Part shown: piece after piece, positions 8,372-16,950 of the stretch | How positions within the stretch are numbered: the first letter of the stretch is position 1 | How the letters are laid out: each line of letters starts with the position of its first letter | Assembly (NCBI GenBank): GCA_009838735.1 | Contig: VXQZ01000046.1 | Location: 1-59,374, forward strand | Direction: 5' to 3' | Origin: Chloroflexota bacterium | GTDB lineage: Bacteria; Chloroflexota; Dehalococcoidia; Bin125 | Length of the DNA stretch: 59,374 bases | Made by a program: the position numbers and the translations under genes | Notes under the pieces: model-generated | Told to the model about the DNA's origin: nothing | Database searches by the model: none | The model's input: only the letters and a program-made list of their open reading frames with translations

Positions 8372-9238
8372 ATGTCGGTAGGAACCGTAACTCAGCTCTG
8401 GCGATATCCGGTGAAATCAATGGCGGGCGAGCAGCTCTCGGCTGCCGAGATCGATCAGAACGGAGTTGCCGGCGACCGCGGTTGGGCCGTCCGCGAAATC
8501 GAAGCCGACGTCACGCGTAACGCTCGGGAGATGCCCAAGCTGTTGCAGTTCGCCTCGGCCTACGCCGAATCCCCGAGTTTCGACCAGCGTTCGCCGGCGG
8601 TGACGATCACGACACCCGACAACGTGCAGGTCCAGTCCGCCGACGAGAATCGTGATCAACAGCTCAGCGAGATTCTGGGCCGCCCGGTCACCTTGACTCC
8701 GCTGCATCCTGCCGACGACCTCGCCTGGTACGCGCGTGCGCAGATCCCGGAGGGCGTCGACCCGATGCAGGCCTTGCGCCAGTTGATGGGGATGCAAGAG
8801 GACGATCCGCTACCAGATTTCTCGGGGCTGCCCCCGGATCTGCAAAACTTCTCGTCCCCACCCGGCACGTACTTCGACTGCTACCCGATCCACATCATGA
8901 CGACGTCTTCCCTCAACACCCTGGCCAAGGCCGGGGGCGGCGAAGACGTTGACGTGCGGCGATTCCGGCCCAATGTCCTCATCGACACCGCCAACGCTGA
9001 AGGGTTGCTCGAGGTCGACTGGACCGGAAAGAAGCTGCGTCTGGGTGAGGTCATAATCGAGCTACAGACGACCACCGTGCGCTGCTCGGTCCCCGCCCAT
9101 GCCCAGCGGGACTTCGGCTCCAGCCGCGCCGTCGGCCGGGCGCTGATCGAGAACACCAAACAGCACCTGGGCAGCTACTGCAACGTGCTGCAAGGCGGAA
9201 CGGTCAACGTCGGCGACGATGTCGAGCTGATCGACTAG
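8372..9238 (+). CDS. MOSC-domain protein
   Basis: The protein has 288 residues from ATG 8372; the open frame upstream is intergenic in character. An N-terminal MOSC beta-barrel (VTQLWRYPVKSMAGEQL) leads into GDRGWAVRE, and a C-terminal MOSC domain carries FRPNVLID and RCSVPAHAQRDFG, where the Cys is at the position conserved in the YcbX/mARC family. Such proteins bind molybdenum cofactor or carry sulfur and reduce N-hydroxylated compounds. Placement beside tungstate uptake genes fits a Mo/W role. Its stop shares CTAG with the convergent DUF3179 gene. Confidence 0.9.
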   Translation: MSVGTVTQLWRYPVKSMAGEQLSAAEIDQNGVAGDRGWAVREIEADVTRNAREMPKLLQFASAYAESPSFDQRSPAVTITTPDNVQVQSADENRDQQLSEILGRPVTLTPLHPADDLAWYARAQIPEGVDPMQALRQLMGMQEDDPLPDFSGLPPDLQNFSSPPGTYFDCYPIHIMTTSSLNTLAKAGGGEDVDVRRFRPNVLIDTANAEGLLEVDWTGKKLRLGEVIIELQTTTVRCSVPAHAQRDFGSSRAVGRALIENTKQHLGSYCNVLQGGTVNVGDDVELID

Positions 9239-10785
9239 CCCTCGTCGGCGTCGTTGCCGGCCGGCGGCAGCGCGACCACTTCGGTGTCCGGATGGAACGC
9301 CTGCCAGGCAAACCAGAAGTGATCCGAGTGGATCACCCGCGTCAGTTGCGAACCCGCCAGTTCTCCCTCGACGCCCCGGCCAAAGATGTCCCAGACCGTG
9401 CCCGTCTGCGCGTCGACAAAGGTCTGTCCGGCCTCGTCGGCAGGGTTGACGCTGAACGTCAGAGCCTGGCCGTCCAGCGTCGATTCGAACACAGCGGTGG
9501 TGCCCACTTCCCGCCCGTCTCGCAGGATGCCGGAATCGAGAATCGATAATGCGCCGGGTGTCCAGAAGACCACCAGCTCAATCCCGTCAAACGAGTCATG
9601 CAGCACCATCTCCTGCTCCAGCCGCGACCACGCGTAGGCGATCGCTGCCCCTGATGGACCTTCGATGCTGACGACCCGTTCCGCTGGTGGCAGCCGTTCG
9701 TCGATGGAATCGCGGTCGAAGAAGAAACCATAGGGTCCACCCCGCTCCGGGTTGTCGTAGCCCTGATAAGGATTCTGGCCGTACGCGCGAAACCAGCCGG
9801 TGTCGCGCGACATCACCAGCGCATCCGGATAGGCCGCGCGAAGCTGTCCCACCGTCACCACCGATGCGGGCACATACTTGAGCCTCGCGCCCACCATTGT
9901 CCCCACGATTGCCCGGCCCGACGACTGTTGCCACAGCGATTCCGTTTTGCGGTCGTACATCACCAGATCGGAGTTACGCAGCAGGCCCGAAACGCCGAAT
10001 ATGAGGATGTCCTCGCCAATCTGCGACTCAAACGCGATCGCCGTGTTGCACAGGGGGCAGAACGTCACCGTGACAGGGACTCCGCCAATGGTGTCGTTGA
10101 CGATTTCGTGCCAGGTCAGAATCTCGAGCGGGAATCCTCGCACGTCCCCGTTCAGATTGACCTGCACCAGCGGAACGTTGTCCGTGTAGACCTCCACCGC
10201 TTCTTCCAGCGTCCAGTATCGCGGTCCGTTGATCGCCGGAATCGCGTCGCGACCGGCGCCCTGAGACAGCTCCTCCAGGTCGATCAGCCGAATACCCCAG
10301 ACCGTGCCCCAGTCGAGACCGAAGTATTTTGGCCGCTCTCCGTCGCGGATGATCGGGATTCCCTCTTCGGTTTCAGTTGCGTCGAGCGGCAGGTATGTGA
10401 CGGCGCCGATCGGCAGCGAGAACTCTTGCTCCTCCTGCTCCTGTTGTTGTTCCTGAGCAGTCCTTACCTCCTGCTGAACCCTTTGCTCCTGGGCCTCCTG
10501 CTGCGCCTGTTGTGTCTGTTCCGCCTGGGTGGCGACCGTCGGCTCAGCGGACTCACCTTCTTGCTGTTCGGCCTGCGCGGGTTGGTCCACATCGGACGAT
10601 TGGCCCGCCGTTGTGCGGTCTGCCGACTGCTGAGCTTGCTGCACCTCTTGCTCGGTCGCCGCCGCCGAGGGTTGATCGACCGACTGCTCGGTCTCGTTGC
10701 TGCACGCGGTCAGCAGAAACACGGCCGTGCCGGCAGTGAGCGCCAGCATGCCGACCATTCGCGCCGAGTTTCGTATGATTTTCAT
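9235..10785 (-). CDS. DUF3179 lipoprotein with Q/E-rich linker
   Basis: The protein has 516 residues. A signal peptide ends in a lipobox (LLTAC) and is followed by about 110 residues rich in Gln, Glu and Ala that probably form a disordered stalk. The folded part matches DUF3179: a TWHEIVNDTIGG segment, the TFCPLCNTAI motif, an SLWQQ segment and a YPDALVMSRDTG segment. The CPLC pair suggests a metal or redox site outside the cell. Function is unknown for the family. Three lipoproteins in this window share such Q-rich stalks. Confidence 0.85.
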   Translation of the reverse strand: MKIIRNSARMVGMLALTAGTAVFLLTACSNETEQSVDQPSAAATEQEVQQAQQSADRTTAGQSSDVDQPAQAEQQEGESAEPTVATQAEQTQQAQQEAQEQRVQQEVRTAQEQQQEQEEQEFSLPIGAVTYLPLDATETEEGIPIIRDGERPKYFGLDWGTVWGIRLIDLEELSQGAGRDAIPAINGPRYWTLEEAVEVYTDNVPLVQVNLNGDVRGFPLEILTWHEIVNDTIGGVPVTVTFCPLCNTAIAFESQIGEDILIFGVSGLLRNSDLVMYDRKTESLWQQSSGRAIVGTMVGARLKYVPASVVTVGQLRAAYPDALVMSRDTGWFRAYGQNPYQGYDNPERGGPYGFFFDRDSIDERLPPAERVVSIEGPSGAAIAYAWSRLEQEMVLHDSFDGIELVVFWTPGALSILDSGILRDGREVGTTAVFESTLDGQALTFSVNPADEAGQTFVDAQTGTVWDIFGRGVEGELAGSQLTRVIHSDHFWFAWQAFHPDTEVVALPPAGNDADEG

Positions 10786-10870
10786 AACCCCGAGCATACG
10801 CGTCGATCGGGCGCTGAGTTGCCCAATCCGCGTCGATTTCACGCCGTCGACAGAGCGCTCCGGAGTCGAT

Positions 10871-11305
10871 ATGACCGCCGTCGAATCGAGTGCCGATCCC
10901 CTTGAGGACCGGCAAGCAGTGCTGGAGGCGAATCGCGCCTTCTATGAGGCATTCAATACCCGCGATGTCGAGGCAATGGCCGATCTCTGGCAACGCAGCG
11001 ACGACGTAACCTGCATCCACCCGCATCGCAATGTGAATCGGGGTCACGCTGATGTCCAACGCACCTGGCGCGCGATCCTGACCAACCCCGATCAACCACG
11101 GATCGTCTTCGCCGCCGAGGAGGCACGCGTCGTCGGCGACATTGGCATCGTGGCCGGACGCGAGGTCGTCGCCGGCGTGCCGATCGTGGCGACCAACATC
11201 TACCAGCGCTCTCGAAACGCCGACCTGACCGACAATGCCGACACTCCGGCCAACACCTGGCTGCTGATCCATCATCACGGCAGCCCGGTCCTGCACACCG
11301 AGTAG
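10871..11305 (+). CDS. NTF2/SnoaL-like protein
   Basis: A 144-residue single-domain alpha+beta barrel protein of the nuclear transport factor 2 superfamily. The opening helix contains RAFYEAFNTRDVEAMADLW, followed by VTCIHP and the C-terminal NTWLLIHHHGSPVLHTE, typical of the SnoaL_3 group. Members are small hydrolases, isomerases or ligand-binding proteins, so the substrate cannot be predicted. It is divergent from the DUF3179 gene, with 85 nt between the start codons. Confidence 0.8.
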   Translation: MTAVESSADPLEDRQAVLEANRAFYEAFNTRDVEAMADLWQRSDDVTCIHPHRNVNRGHADVQRTWRAILTNPDQPRIVFAAEEARVVGDIGIVAGREVVAGVPIVATNIYQRSRNADLTDNADTPANTWLLIHHHGSPVLHTE

Positions 11306-11352
11306 ACCCAGCCACCAGGGCCCCACGACTGAGCTAAAGGAAAGCGATCATC

Positions 11353-11826
11353 ATGTCCGTCACGCTTGCCAGGGGCGACCACGCCCCGGATTTTGAACTC
11401 TCCGACCAGGACGGCAAACTCCACCGGCTGGCCGACTACGAAGGTCAGACGGTCGTGCTCTACTTCTACCCGCGCGACGACACGCCGGGTTGTACCAAGC
11501 AGGCCTGCTCGTTCCGTGACGAGATGCAAGAGATCCAGGCCGAGGACGCGGTCGTGCTCGGCGTCTCGACCGACAGCGCCGAGTCGCACCAGAGCTTCCG
11601 CGAGAAGTACGACTTGAACTTCCCGCTGCTGGTCGATAGGGACGCCGATGTAGCGACCCGCTATGGCGCCTGGGGTGAGAAAACGTTGTATGGGCGCAAG
11701 AGCATAGGCATGACGCGTGCTACCTTCGTCATCGGACCGGACGGCGTGCTGACCAAGGTCTGGAAACGCGCCAAGGCCGCCGATCATGGCCAGGCGGTCC
11801 TCAAGGCCCTGCGGACGGGCCGTTAA
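11353..11826 (+). CDS. bcp: Peroxiredoxin, BCP/PrxQ type
   Basis: This thiol peroxidase reduces hydrogen peroxide and organic hydroperoxides using thioredoxin. It has 157 residues with the active site TPGC47TKQAC52, in which C47 is peroxidatic and C52 resolving, the five-residue spacing of atypical 2-Cys PrxQ. Family segments GDHAPDFEL and STDSAESHQSF are present. An SD-like AAAGGAAAG lies upstream. Confidence 0.96.
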   Translation: MSVTLARGDHAPDFELSDQDGKLHRLADYEGQTVVLYFYPRDDTPGCTKQACSFRDEMQEIQAEDAVVLGVSTDSAESHQSFREKYDLNFPLLVDRDADVATRYGAWGEKTLYGRKSIGMTRATFVIGPDGVLTKVWKRAKAADHGQAVLKALRTGR

Positions 11827-11859
11827 CCGATTCACACTGTCCGCCTAGATCGATTCCCC

Positions 11860-14289
11860 ATGACCCGGTTGTTCCGATTGGCGCTCGGCGCCCTTGTTGC
11901 GCTGTCTCTGGCAGCCGCAATGGTCGTCGGCTGCTCTGACGACGACCAGGCACAGCCTCAGCAGCAAGAGCAGGCGGCTGCTGAACAACAGGCCCAGCCT
12001 CAACAACAGCAACAACAAGAGAGCGAGTCGGCCGCGCCGGCCCGATCGAGCTCGACCCAGGAGCAACAAGACCAGCAATCGCAACCTCAGGCGGTATCCG
12101 GCGATCCGTTGAACATCGTCGTGTCGACGCAAGTGATCGCCGACTGGGTCCGCCAGGTCGGCGGCGACCACGTCGAGGTTCGGGCGCTGGTTCCCGCCGG
12201 GGCCGACGCCCACACGCTCGAACTGAGCGTGGCCGACATTCGCGCGGTGGCAGAAGCAGACCTCGTCATCATCAACGGGGCTGGTCTCGAAGCGTCATAT
12301 CAAGACGCGATCCTCGAGAACGCCGAGCACGTCCTCGACCTGGCCGAAGCAATCGAGGAGGCCGGATACGAACTCGCGCCATTCAGTGCAATGGCGGCGG
12401 AGCATGGACACCACGACGAGCATGAAGGCGAAGAGGCCCATGAGGATGAGGATGGGCACGACCACGAAGAGGATGACGCCCACGACGACGAGGAGATGCA
12501 CGACGACGATCACGGCGCGGCCGAGGCCGTTGGTCGTCTGCTCGTCGCCGACGCCGTAGAAGCGCACCTATCCGTCGTCAACCTCTCGGGCGATAGCGTG
12601 AACCGCGGCCTGTTCGAGATTGCGGCCGCCAATGCATCGGTGTACGCCAGTCCGACCCACCGCTACGGCATTGTGTTGGCGCGCGGGCCGGAACCCGACG
12701 ATGACCGCATCCACATCTTCGACGGCGGAACATTCCTTGTCGAGCACGGCGACCACTATGACCTAGTCACAGAGCGGGTCACCCGCCACCCGCTCGAAAT
12801 CGCCGAGGAATGGCCGGTCCACTACGTCAACAGCCACGGCTGGACGGCGATCTTTGCCGATACCAACGGCCATGTGATCCTGATCAACGAGCATGATCTG
12901 ACCAGCTCACCGGGCGACTACGAGCCGATCGTGCTCGAAGCCGGCATTCAGCACGGTGCGGCGTTGGTCATGTCCGATGAACACGTCATCCTCAGTACGA
13001 ACAACCCGGCCTGTACTGAGTTCGTTCCATCAGGAGACTGCCTGCCGATCGGCGTTGAAGTCCGTACGTTCGACAACCAGGTCGTCTACGACGCAGCTAA
13101 CGAATCCTGCCCTGGCCTGCACGGCGAATCGCACAACGCGCACGGCGCGGTCTTTGGCTGCTTCACCGGCGTGCTCTTCGTACAGGCGCACGACGGCGAA
13201 TACGAGCATGAGATCATTCCTTACCCGGCGGAGACTGGCGACCCAGGGGAGTTAGCAATCGGCCAGTACTACGGGCACCATCAAGCCGACAACTTCTTCG
13301 GTCCCGCGACCCTCTTCCCTGACGGTCAGTGTTGCGATCTGGGCGGCGTCTGGCTGGTTGACGTGGCCCACGGCGAGATGCGCGAGATATTCTCTGAGCC
13401 CATTGCGACGGCTGCGTTCTCAAGCGACGGAGAGATCTTCTACCTGCTCGGGGCCGACGGTGTGTTACGCGCATTCGACGCCCACGACGGCGAGCCGGTC
13501 GGGACCGTTCAGTTGGTCGACCCGTTCGAGATCGTGTTCGGTACCCCCACGCCAAAGATGATCGTCGTCGGCGAGTGGCTCTATGTCGCCGACCCGAGCA
13601 GCGGCCACGTGCTTGGGGTCCATCTCGAGCACATGGAGATCGAAGAGGAATGGGAAGTCGGCGGCGCACCGTCGAGCCTGGCCTTTGTCGGCGTCCTCGA
13701 CTCAGGCGGCTCGCCCCACGCAGGCCACGATGAGGACGAACACGGGCACGAGGACGATGGACACGGACATGCCCACCATCACGGTGACGAAGACCCGCAC
13801 TACTGGTTCGACACCGAGCTCGCTTCTGCGGCCATCGTCGCGATCGCTGACGAGCTCAGCCACCTGAGCCCAGGCGCGGCTGACGTCTTCAGCGACCGGC
13901 TTGAGCTCTACCTCGCCGCAATCGAGGAAGCCGATGCTGAGGTGCGAGCGCTGCTTGAGGGCATTAGCGACAGTCAGCGACTACTCGTCACCTTCCACGA
14001 CGCCTTCGGCTACTTCGCCCGGCGTTACGGCCTGGAAGTCGCCGGCTTCGTGGTCGAGGGGCCGGAGCAGGGTGTCAGCGCCGACGCGTTGGCCGACCTG
14101 ATCGAGCTGATCGAGCACGAAGGCGTACAGACGGTCTTCCACGAGCCGCAGTTCGACGCATCGATTCTCGACACGGTCGCTGACGAGAGCGGAGCTGCCA
14201 GGGGCATCATCTGGTCGCAACCAACCGATGACAACCCCACCTATCTGGGCATCCTCATCGGCAATGCGCGGGCAATCGCCGAGCAATAG
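11860..14289 (+). CDS. Zinc-binding lipoprotein with inserted AztD-type metallochaperone domain
   Basis: The protein has 809 residues, against about 300 for normal zinc ABC binding proteins. In order: signal peptide with lipobox VVGC (Cys25); Gln-rich linker 31-80; first half of an AztC/ZnuA fold from 84, with probable ligand His118 in GADAHTLE; His/Asp/Glu-rich loop 181-219; a beta-propeller-like domain from about 221 to 613; a second His-rich stretch 619-643; then the second half of the binding protein with DPH647YWFD and TFH713DAFGYF. The middle region has the hallmarks I associate with AztD, the periplasmic zinc chaperone of the Paracoccus AztABCD system: HRYGIVL, EHGDHYDL, WPVHYVNSHG and CPGLHGE. 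AztD is known to hand zinc to AztC, so donor and acceptor appear joined in one chain. No ATPase lies nearby. Confidence 0.85.
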   Translation: MTRLFRLALGALVALSLAAAMVVGCSDDDQAQPQQQEQAAAEQQAQPQQQQQQESESAAPARSSSTQEQQDQQSQPQAVSGDPLNIVVSTQVIADWVRQVGGDHVEVRALVPAGADAHTLELSVADIRAVAEADLVIINGAGLEASYQDAILENAEHVLDLAEAIEEAGYELAPFSAMAAEHGHHDEHEGEEAHEDEDGHDHEEDDAHDDEEMHDDDHGAAEAVGRLLVADAVEAHLSVVNLSGDSVNRGLFEIAAANASVYASPTHRYGIVLARGPEPDDDRIHIFDGGTFLVEHGDHYDLVTERVTRHPLEIAEEWPVHYVNSHGWTAIFADTNGHVILINEHDLTSSPGDYEPIVLEAGIQHGAALVMSDEHVILSTNNPACTEFVPSGDCLPIGVEVRTFDNQVVYDAANESCPGLHGESHNAHGAVFGCFTGVLFVQAHDGEYEHEIIPYPAETGDPGELAIGQYYGHHQADNFFGPATLFPDGQCCDLGGVWLVDVAHGEMREIFSEPIATAAFSSDGEIFYLLGADGVLRAFDAHDGEPVGTVQLVDPFEIVFGTPTPKMIVVGEWLYVADPSSGHVLGVHLEHMEIEEEWEVGGAPSSLAFVGVLDSGGSPHAGHDEDEHGHEDDGHGHAHHHGDEDPHYWFDTELASAAIVAIADELSHLSPGAADVFSDRLELYLAAIEEADAEVRALLEGISDSQRLLVTFHDAFGYFARRYGLEVAGFVVEGPEQGVSADALADLIELIEHEGVQTVFHEPQFDASILDTVADESGAARGIIWSQPTDDNPTYLGILIGNARAIAEQ

Positions 14290-14324
14290 CCGAGCAATAG
14301 CCGAGAATCCCGCAACGACCACAT

Positions 14325-14354
14325 GGGCGCCCACGGTAATCACCGTGGGCGCCC
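14325..14354. terminator. Perfect 13-bp hairpin after the zinc lipoprotein gene
   Basis: GGGCGCCCACGGT, a four-base loop (AATC), then ACCGTGGGCGCCC forms a perfect stem. The following bases (TGCTTCG) lack a U-tract, so it may be a weak terminator or an mRNA-stabilising structure. It lies 36 nt after the stop codon and upstream of orn. Confidence 0.6.
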
Positions 14355-14379
14355 TGCTTCGTATGTAGACGACTAGCCC

Positions 14380-14385
14380 TAGCCT
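14380..14385 (+). promoter_or_regulatory. -10-like box, leaderless orn
   Basis: TAGCCT ends 6 nt before the orn ATG at 14392 with no Shine-Dalgarno, matching the arrangement at pyk, PAC2 and the RibD-like gene. Confidence 0.45.
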
Positions 14386-14391
14386 GAGCGC

Positions 14392-14946
14392 ATGCCGCCA
14401 CCACCATCGAAGGACAACCTGGTCTGGATCGACCTCGAAATGACGGGGCTTGATCCAGCCAGAGATGTGATTATCGAGGCCGCCGTCCTCATCACGGACT
14501 CTGAACTCAACATCATCGCCGACGGTCCGGACATCGCCATCCACCGCTCGGAAGACGAGCTCCGCGTGATGAACGCCTGGAATCGGCGCACCCACCACGG
14601 TTCTGGACTGATCAAGCGCGTCAGGGCGTCGGATGTCACCATCGATCAAGCCGAAGAGCAGGTCCTGGAGTTCGTCCAGGCTTGGACCGTCGAAGGCCAG
14701 GCGCCCCTGTGCGGCAATTCCGTTCACCAGGACCGGCGATTTCTCTATGCCGAGATGCCGCGCCTGATCGATTGGCTGAACTATCGGATCGTCGATGTCT
14801 CCACGGTCAAAGAGCTGGCCATGCGCTGGTATCCCGAAATGGAACCGTTCGTCAAACAGGAGCGCCACCGGGCGCTCGACGACATTCGTGAGTCAATCGA
14901 CGAACTGCGCTGGTACCGTCAGCAGATCTTCAGGCCCACCGACTAA
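14392..14946 (+). CDS. orn: Oligoribonuclease
   Basis: This DEDDh-type 3'-5' exonuclease degrades short RNA oligonucleotides, including linear di-nucleotides. It has 184 residues; the first catalytic acids are in WIDLEMTGLDP (D14, E16), the third Asp is in CGNSVHQDRRFL, and the last His and Asp are in HRALDDIRESI. Length and motifs match the family. Its TAA stop overlaps the stop of the convergent permease gene by 4 bp. Confidence 0.96.
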   Translation: MPPPPSKDNLVWIDLEMTGLDPARDVIIEAAVLITDSELNIIADGPDIAIHRSEDELRVMNAWNRRTHHGSGLIKRVRASDVTIDQAEEQVLEFVQAWTVEGQAPLCGNSVHQDRRFLYAEMPRLIDWLNYRIVDVSTVKELAMRWYPEMEPFVKQERHRALDDIRESIDELRWYRQQIFRPTD

Positions 14947-15971
14947 TCTGCCCGCCCGCGCAGCGAGAAGCGGTCGCCCACACGGCAGCACGCACCCCAG
15001 CAAACGTCGCCGACCCGGCAGCACGCACCCCAGGAGGCGTCACCGACCAGGCAGCACGCGCCCCAGCAGATCCGGGCTCTTCGCCGCCAGCCGGGCGGTG
15101 GGGGTTCTGCAATATCGGCCAACAGGAACTCAAGCGATGGCAACGTCTCGCGCAGACCATGCGGGCCGAACACGAAGGACAGCACCATCAGTAAGACCGC
15201 CGTCAACACAATCGACGGACCGGCCGCCAGATCGAAGTGAAACGACGCGTACAGACCCAGCACCGTCGAAAGCACGCCGACGAGGATCGCCGTCACCATC
15301 ATCAACTTGAATCGGCGAGTCAGCAGCACAGCGGCCGCTGCCGGCGTCACCAGAATGGCGACCGCCAGAATGACTCCGACGAGTCGGAACGCGACGACGG
15401 TTGCCAGCGCGATAAGAACCAGGAGTCCAACCTGCATGAGGCCGACGGGCACGCCCGAGACGGCGGCCACTTCCGGGTCATAGGCCGAGAAGCGCAGCTC
15501 CGGTAGGAAAGAGAGCACCAGTGCGGTGACGACAACCGCCAGGGCCGCCATCACGATCAGGTCGGTCCAGGAGGCGCCAAGGATGTGCCCAACCAACAGC
15601 GAACCCAGGTCAATTGCGAAGGTGCGTTGCCTCGAAATCAGCACGACGCCGAGCGCGAAGAAGCCCGCGAACATGATCCCGATCGCCGTGTCTTCTCGTA
15701 GCCGCCCGCGCAGAGTGAGCAGGGCCACGCCCAACGCCGTCATTACCGCGGCCACGCCGGCTCCCAGCGTGATCAGGACCGCGCCGCCGCCCAGTACCAA
15801 CGCGACGGCCGCTCCGGCAAGCTGAGTGTGCGCGACAGCGTCGCCGAGAAAGGCCAGGCCCCGCAGGACGACGAATACGCCCACCATCCCCGCAGCCACC
15901 GACACAATGATGCCGGCCAGGAGCGCGCGTTGCATGAACTCGAACGACCAGGGGTCCGTCAGCCAGTCCAC
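14943..15971 (-). CDS. Zinc-type ABC permease with Cys-rich repeat tail
   Basis: This integral membrane subunit belongs to the ZnuB/AztB/MntB (ABC-3) family. About eight hydrophobic segments cover residues 10-280, with GLAFLGDAVAHTQLAG near 38 and RLVGVILAVAILVTPAA typical of the family. A normal member would end near residue 295. Here about 40 extra residues contain three copies of an 11-residue unit, WGACC(R/L)VGD plus two, giving eight cysteines. The tail could bind metal on the cytoplasmic side or be a neutral tandem-repeat expansion. It is the likely membrane partner of the zinc-binding lipoprotein. I see no ATPase gene in the window that clearly belongs with it. Confidence 0.88.
   Translation of the reverse strand: MDWLTDPWSFEFMQRALLAGIIVSVAAGMVGVFVVLRGLAFLGDAVAHTQLAGAAVALVLGGGAVLITLGAGVAAVMTALGVALLTLRGRLREDTAIGIMFAGFFALGVVLISRQRTFAIDLGSLLVGHILGASWTDLIVMAALAVVVTALVLSFLPELRFSAYDPEVAAVSGVPVGLMQVGLLVLIALATVVAFRLVGVILAVAILVTPAAAAVLLTRRFKLMMVTAILVGVLSTVLGLYASFHFDLAAGPSIVLTAVLLMVLSFVFGPHGLRETLPSLEFLLADIAEPPPPGWRRRARICWGACCLVGDASWGACCRVGDVCWGACCRVGDRFSLRGRAD
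14974..15070. repeat. 33-bp tandem repeat, three copies, in permease 3' end
   Basis: GGCAGCACGC(A/G)CCCCAG recurs at 14984, 15017 and 15050, an exact 33-bp period that keeps the reading frame and encodes the Cys-rich 11-residue units of the permease tail. Confidence 0.85.
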
Positions 15972-16053
15972 ACGAACTCTTGCCAGGCCTCTACCGACAG
16001 TGCGCCATTACCATCAGCCAGAACAGGCAAATCAGCAGGGTGGAGGCGCCTCC

Positions 16054-16950
16054 ATGGTACTTCAGCGACAGGTCACTCTCATTACCGGCGCCTCCAGGGG
16101 CTTTGGTCTGGCCGCAGCCGAAGAACTGACCGCGCGCGGGCATCCCGTCATCGCCACGATGCGCAATCCCGACCGGGACGCCCCGAACCTGGCCGACCTG
16201 GACTCGTCGCTCGTCGAGATCGCTCGATGCGATGTCACCGACCGCACCTCAATTGATGCCGCAGTCGAGGCCGGACTGAGCCGATTCGGACGAGTCGACG
16301 CGCTCTTCAACAACGCCGGCTATGGACTCTATGGCCCGGTGGAGGACATGTCCGACGACGAAGTCTCACGTCAGATGGACACGAACTTCAGCGGGCAGAT
16401 CCGCATGGCCCAGGCCGTCCTGCCCGCGATGCGCGAGCAACATCACGGCAAGATCATCAACGTCTCGTCGCTGGCGGGCCGGATTGTCGCCCCGTTGATG
16501 GGTCTCTATGCCGCCTCCAAGTGGGCGGTCGAGGCCATGTCGGAGGCGCTGCGCTACGAGGTCTCGCGCTGGAATGTTGACGTCACCATCCTCGAGCCGG
16601 GCATGTACGCCTCGGACTGGCAGACCACCAACCTCGACGTCGCCGCCGCCGTGCGAGAAGGTCGATCTCCCTATCAGGAATCGGCTGATCACGCGCTCAA
16701 GACATTCCGTACCCGAGCCGCCACCCGGCCGGGTTCACGCTCGGTCGCGACCGCCGTCGCCGACATCGTCGAACTCGAACAGCGATTGCCCATGCGCTGG
16801 CCGATCGGCGAAGACACGATCCAGACCATCCGGCTCAGGGAAGCGATGACCGACCAGGAGTGGGAGGAACGCGTCCGGGGCGACACGAAAATCTACCGCG
16901 GCGCCTTCTTCCGCGGGGTTGAGAATCCGCTGGAGGACAAACCCCGCTAG
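16054..16950 (+). CDS. Short-chain dehydrogenase/reductase
   Basis: An NAD(P)-dependent oxidoreductase of 298 residues. The Rossmann motif TGASRGFG lies at 11-18, NNAG near 89, and the catalytic YxxxK is Y152-AAS-K156. A C-terminal region of about 90 residues resembles classical SDRs that act on keto or hydroxy substrates; the substrate is unknown. I chose ATG 16054, preceded by GGGTGGAGG. A possible -10 (TTACCAT) lies about 40 nt upstream. Its stop shares CTAG with the convergent AhpD-like gene. Confidence 0.93.
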   Translation: MVLQRQVTLITGASRGFGLAAAEELTARGHPVIATMRNPDRDAPNLADLDSSLVEIARCDVTDRTSIDAAVEAGLSRFGRVDALFNNAGYGLYGPVEDMSDDEVSRQMDTNFSGQIRMAQAVLPAMREQHHGKIINVSSLAGRIVAPLMGLYAASKWAVEAMSEALRYEVSRWNVDVTILEPGMYASDWQTTNLDVAAAVREGRSPYQESADHALKTFRTRAATRPGSRSVATAVADIVELEQRLPMRWPIGEDTIQTIRLREAMTDQEWEERVRGDTKIYRGAFFRGVENPLEDKPR

